Of a DNA stretch of 64,000 nt, positions 61,512 to 64,000 are shown in pieces; position 1 is the stretch's first letter; the number at the start of each line of letters is the position of its first letter. The position numbers and the translations under genes are program-made. This stretch comes from Azophilus sp963663395. GTDB lineage: Bacteria > Pseudomonadota > Gammaproteobacteria > Pseudomonadales > Azotimanducaceae. The stretch covers positions 5,208,001 to 5,272,000 of the forward strand of contig OY760226.1 in the NCBI GenBank assembly GCA_963663395.1, given 5' to 3'. The notes under the pieces were generated by a model. It was not told the origin of the DNA. It did not search any database and saw nothing but the letters and a program-made list of their open reading frames with translations.

Positions 61512-61726
61512 TGCAAGGCGTGGTCCGCCGCCAATATCAAGCATATTGGCAAGGGCCACAACGCAGCAGTAGCGTGCACCGCGAGCTCCCGGAGGGCGTG
61601 CCCCACGGGGCCTGTGGCGGTGTTGCGCAACTTGGCAATATGCTGGATATTGCCCGCGGGCCGCGCCTTGCCACAGACCCCGTGGGGCACGCTGAATGCG
61701 TAGAAAGACGTGTGACACGACACTAG
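61458..61726. mobile_element. 269-bp palindromic MITE with 35-bp terminal inverted repeats
   Basis: Perfect 35-base terminal inverted repeats lie at 61458-61492 and 61692-61726, beginning CTAGTGTCGTGTCACACGTC. Each half between them is a large hairpin: AGCTCGCGGTGC with its complement in the left half, and GTGCCCCACGGGG with its complement in the right half. Each has a small inner hairpin around an ATATTG-type arm. The whole would fold as a three-way cruciform. It encodes no transposase. Both ends are CTAG, the target favoured by IS630/Tc1-type elements that duplicate TA, so such a transposase probably moves it. It stops two bases before the stop codon of the enoyl-CoA hydratase gene. Confidence 0.9.
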
Positions 61727-61728
61727 AG

Positions 61729-62520
61729 TCAGTTGCCCGTGAAATCCGGCTCCGTCTTTTGCAGGTACGCCTTGACCGCCGATTTCTGATCCTCGGTGGT
61801 CGCGGTGAACAGGTTCTGGTCCACATCCATGTGCATGACCGCACCGTCCAGCGCCGAGACGATCGCATTGGCGCTCTGCTTGATCATCTGCGCCGCGATG
61901 GGCGGTTTGGCGGCGTAGCGGGCAGCCCACTCGAACGCCGTGTCCAGCATCGACTCGGGCGGCGCCATCACATCGAGAACCCCCCAACCGAGAAGTTTCT
62001 GCGCATGGATGCGCTCACCCCCGATAACCAGGCGCTTCGCCCGGGACGGGCCGGCGATGCGCACGATGAGGGGCAGGCCCTTCCACATCAGGTTCAAACC
62101 CAGGTCGATTTCGGGGTATTGCATGAAGCAGTCTTCGGCGCCGATGCGCAGGTCCGCCGCCGTCGCAAGCACCGCGCCGCCGCCCAGGGCCCCGCCGTTC
62201 CAGGCCGCGATGGTGATCTGGTCCATGTTGTAAACCGCGAGCGTCGCCCGCTCGCCCATGCGCATGTGGCGCCGGTGTTCCAGCAGGTTCTCCGGCGAGG
62301 TACCGAAACCGCCGAGATCGGCGCCCGAGGAGAAGTGCCTGCCGGCACCGGTGAAGATCACCACACGGGTCTCGACATCGTCGCGAAACGCGAGTGCGGC
62401 CGCCTCTATGTCTGCCAGGTGGGCGTAGTTCAGCGCATTGGCCTTGTCGGGCCGGTTGAACTCCACAAGGGCGATGTGGCCGTCCTTGCGGACGTTCAGG
62501 TTTTCGTATCGTTCGTTCAT
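61729..62520 (-). CDS. enoyl-CoA hydratase/isomerase family protein
   Basis: This 263-residue crotonase-fold protein acts on an acyl-CoA. The oxyanion blocks are FTGAGRHFSSGADLGGFG and AAWNGGALGGGAVLATAADL, followed by RIGAEDCFMQYPEIDLGLN. Both catalytic-Glu positions differ from the standard hydratase, so a plain hydratase role is unsure and isomerase or hydrolase is possible. The ATG at 62520 is followed directly by MNERYENLNVRKDGHIALVE. A MITE lies two bases after its stop, leaving the coding region intact. It is divergent from the TIGR03084 gene with a 59-bp gap. Confidence 0.88.
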   Translation of the reverse strand: MNERYENLNVRKDGHIALVEFNRPDKANALNYAHLADIEAAALAFRDDVETRVVIFTGAGRHFSSGADLGGFGTSPENLLEHRRHMRMGERATLAVYNMDQITIAAWNGGALGGGAVLATAADLRIGAEDCFMQYPEIDLGLNLMWKGLPLIVRIAGPSRAKRLVIGGERIHAQKLLGWGVLDVMAPPESMLDTAFEWAARYAAKPPIAAQMIKQSANAIVSALDGAVMHMDVDQNLFTATTEDQKSAVKAYLQKTEPDFTGN

Positions 62521-62579
62521 CACTGTCCCGGTACAGGCTATTATCGTCCCCGCACCATTATTCTCCAGACGAGGATTCA

Positions 62580-63347
62580 ATGACATTGCAGCAGGTAGCC
62601 GACCTCCGGGCCGAAGGCGATGAACTCCACGCCTTTCTCGATACCATTCCTGAAGATCAGTGGGCTCGTGAGACGCCATTCAAGGGCCGCACCATTAACT
62701 GGGTCGTCAAGCATCTGCACGATGCGGACCGCTGGACAGTCCACTCGGTTACCGACCCCGACGGATTCCGGGCGTGGCGGGACCAGGTCACCAGCGTCCC
62801 GCTCGAAGATCCGGCGCCCGCGCAGGGCCGGGCGTTGCTGGAACTCTGGCGATCCTACTTCGTGCAGTTGTGCGATGCGCTCGAAGCCGCCGACCCCGAC
62901 CTGCGGGCCCCCTGGTTCGGCCCGGACATGGGCGTTCGCATGATGGCGACAGCCCGCCAGATGGAGACCTGGGCCCACGGCCAGGACATCTACGACCTGT
63001 TGCAGGTAGGGCGCGAAGCGTCCGATCGCATCCGCAACATCTGCCACATCGGCGTGCGCACCTTCGGCTGGACCTTCGTGAACCGCAAGCTGCCCGTGCC
63101 GGAGCCGGCGCCGTACATCCGGCTGAACGCCCCGTCCGGTGCGGTCTGGGAATGGAATGCGCCCTCCGAAGAGGAGTGCGTGTCGGGCTCCGCGGTGGAG
63201 TTTGCGCACGTCGTCACACAGGGCCGCAACATCGCCGACTGCAACCTTGCGGTCACCGGCCCCGTTGCAAACGCCTGGATGGCCATCGCCCAGTGTTTCG
63301 CGGGGCCGCCCGAGGATCCGCCGCCACCCGGCCACCGGGCCTGGTGA
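62580..63347 (+). CDS. TIGR03084-type DinB/maleylpyruvate isomerase-like protein
   Basis: This 255-residue protein fits the TIGR03084 family, relatives of the mycothiol-dependent maleylpyruvate isomerase N-domain with a four-helix DinB-like bundle and a metal site. Support comes from the opening TLQQVADLRAEGDELHAFLD, TINWVVKHLHDADRWTVHSV (His ligands) and MMATARQMETWAHGQDIYDL (His ligand), which is the strongest family block, then NICHIGVRTFGWTFVNR. The role is unknown; the family is common near acyl-CoA genes, as here. An SDR fragment follows directly after its stop. Confidence 0.85.
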   Translation: MTLQQVADLRAEGDELHAFLDTIPEDQWARETPFKGRTINWVVKHLHDADRWTVHSVTDPDGFRAWRDQVTSVPLEDPAPAQGRALLELWRSYFVQLCDALEAADPDLRAPWFGPDMGVRMMATARQMETWAHGQDIYDLLQVGREASDRIRNICHIGVRTFGWTFVNRKLPVPEPAPYIRLNAPSGAVWEWNAPSEEECVSGSAVEFAHVVTQGRNIADCNLAVTGPVANAWMAIAQCFAGPPEDPPPPGHRAW

Positions 63348-63351
63348 CGGT

Positions 63352-63609
63352 CCGGCCGGGGTCTGCATGAACTGCATCGCCCCTGCCCTGGTGCGCAGCG
63401 AATTCTATTACGCCGACGGTATGGACGAAGCGGGCTACGAGCAGATGATGGCAGATTTCAGCTCCAGGTACCTGCTCGGCCGCGTCGGCGAACCCGAGGA
63501 CGTCGCGGAGCTGGCTGCCTATCTCGTATCCGACCGGGCCGCCTGGATGACCGGTGCCGTGATTCCTGTCGACAGCGGTTATCGAAGCGTGGGTTTCAAG
63601 CAGGAATAA
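63352..63609 (+). pseudogene. short-chain dehydrogenase, C-terminal fragment
   Basis: About 85 codons read GVCMNCIAPALVRSEFYYAD and later YLLGRVGEPEDVAELAAYLV, then MTGAVIPVDSGY. These are the classic C-terminal blocks of SDR enzymes (VNxIAPG, RxGxPEDVA, TGxxxxVDGG). The Rossmann half and the catalytic Tyr-Lys are missing. Similarity starts within ten bases of the preceding gene's stop, so a deletion joined the two. An internal ATG at 63367 could start an 80-residue peptide, but it would not be an active enzyme. Confidence 0.8.
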
Positions 63610-63743
63610 CAGACTGCAGAGGCCGCGTTCCACGGATTCGTCCTGCGCTATCGGACCCCTTTACCCCTCCCACTCGGCACCCTTCGCGGTACAATCCACG
63701 CAGGGTTGAGGGGGCGCCCCCGGGCGCTCCGGGAGGATACGAC

Positions 63744-64000
63744 ATGAATCTGTCCCGCGATGAACTCGAACGGTTCGACAACGAGGGCTACCTGTTCTGG
63801 CCCTCCTGCTTCTCGACCGCCGAAGCCGCCGTTCTGCGCCGCGCCGCGGACGAGGTCTGCGCCATGGACCGCGAAGAGGTGTGGCGCGAGTCGAGCGGCG
63901 TTGCCCGCACGGCGTTCGCGGCCCATGCCTATCACGAGGCGTTCCGCCGGCTCGGGCGCCACCCCCGCCTCATAGGTCCGGTGATGCAACTCGTGGACGG
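63744..64000 (+). CDS. phytanoyl-CoA dioxygenase family protein, 3' end outside window
   Basis: The first 85 codons read MNLSRDELERFDNEGYLFWP, then SCFSTAEAAVLRRAADEVCA and HPRLIGPVMQLVDG. A FxxxGYL opening followed by a helix and the HPRLIGPVxQL block is typical of PhyH-family Fe(II)/2-oxoglutarate dioxygenases, which hydroxylate small molecules or acyl chains. GGGAGGAT precedes the ATG with good spacing. The iron-binding HxD...H motif lies beyond the window edge. The gene's own promoter may include TACAAT at 63690-63695. The substrate is unknown. Confidence 0.82.
   Translation, partial: MNLSRDELERFDNEGYLFWPSCFSTAEAAVLRRAADEVCAMDREEVWRESSGVARTAFAAHAYHEAFRRLGRHPRLIGPVMQLVD

Noticed and set aside
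1..64000. CRISPR arrays, tRNA or rRNA genes
   Set aside because: No regularly spaced direct repeats, no cloverleaf with a GGTTCRA-type arm and no rRNA-like stretch were seen by eye. A small RNA gene could be missed without a search tool.

Overview
The window reads as chromosomal DNA of a Gram-negative, aerobic, proteobacterial heterotroph, most likely a gammaproteobacterium and probably marine or host-associated. The taxonomic call is an inference from gene content: four complete or fragmentary TonB-dependent receptors, an RND efflux pump, three sulfatases, acyl-CoA and CoA-transferase enzymes, and a type III secretion-type chaperone. No rRNA or tRNA gene and no CRISPR array was seen. By eye the DNA from about 2.3 to 12.6 kb is less GC-rich than the DNA from about 28 kb onward, which is strongly GC-rich. 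I did not measure this.

Region 1 (1-15.4 kb) is a mosaic of intact genes and debris. A mannitol-dehydrogenase-family gene cut by the window edge meets an Nramp transporter fragment. A Gfo/Idh/MocA oxidoreductase and an MFS transporter follow, with two TonB-receptor 3' ends and an esterase frameshifted at its nucleophile elbow. Then come an AraC regulator, a sulfotransferase coupled to a molybdopterin oxidoreductase, a 667-residue secreted protein of unknown family, and a complete TonB receptor.

Region 2 (15.4-24.7 kb) looks like a sulfated-carbohydrate utilisation locus: two sulfatases in one operon, a divergent GH3 glycosidase, a TonB receptor, its TetR regulator, and the stump of a GPH sugar transporter. 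Near-identical TTACRCGWGTWA palindromes lie in both divergent promoters, so the TetR protein plausibly controls the whole locus.

Region 3 (24.9-38.3 kb) holds a TetR/enoyl-CoA hydratase/acyl-CoA dehydrogenase group, a HisD-like (HpsN-like) dehydrogenase enclosed by inverted pairs of long hairpin repeats, an alkylsulfatase-like metallo-hydrolase, a third sulfatase, and an MFS-HyuA-HyuB operon. The hairpin repeats vary by compensatory changes and by G-U pairs that fit only one strand, which points to a folded RNA.

Region 4 (38.3-49.4 kb) holds a decayed double-glycine-leader peptide, a secreted protein, a DUF2087 protein, CutA with a two-domain CoA transferase, and one operon that runs from an RND pump into a CesT-type chaperone, an HEXXH metalloprotease-like protein and a small cysteine protein. 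The chaperone plus protease is a good candidate type III effector pair.

Region 5 (49.6-64 kb) holds a large FAD/NAD(P)-binding protein, a MetX-like hydrolase, a DM13 protein, DOPA-dioxygenase-like and SnoaL-like genes, two amidases, a second two-domain CoA transferase, a toxin-antitoxin pair, a 269-bp palindromic MITE, an enoyl-CoA hydratase, a TIGR03084 protein, an SDR fragment and the start of a phytanoyl-CoA dioxygenase. The repeated pattern of gene stumps, frameshifts and small palindromic elements suggests a genome undergoing rearrangement and decay.
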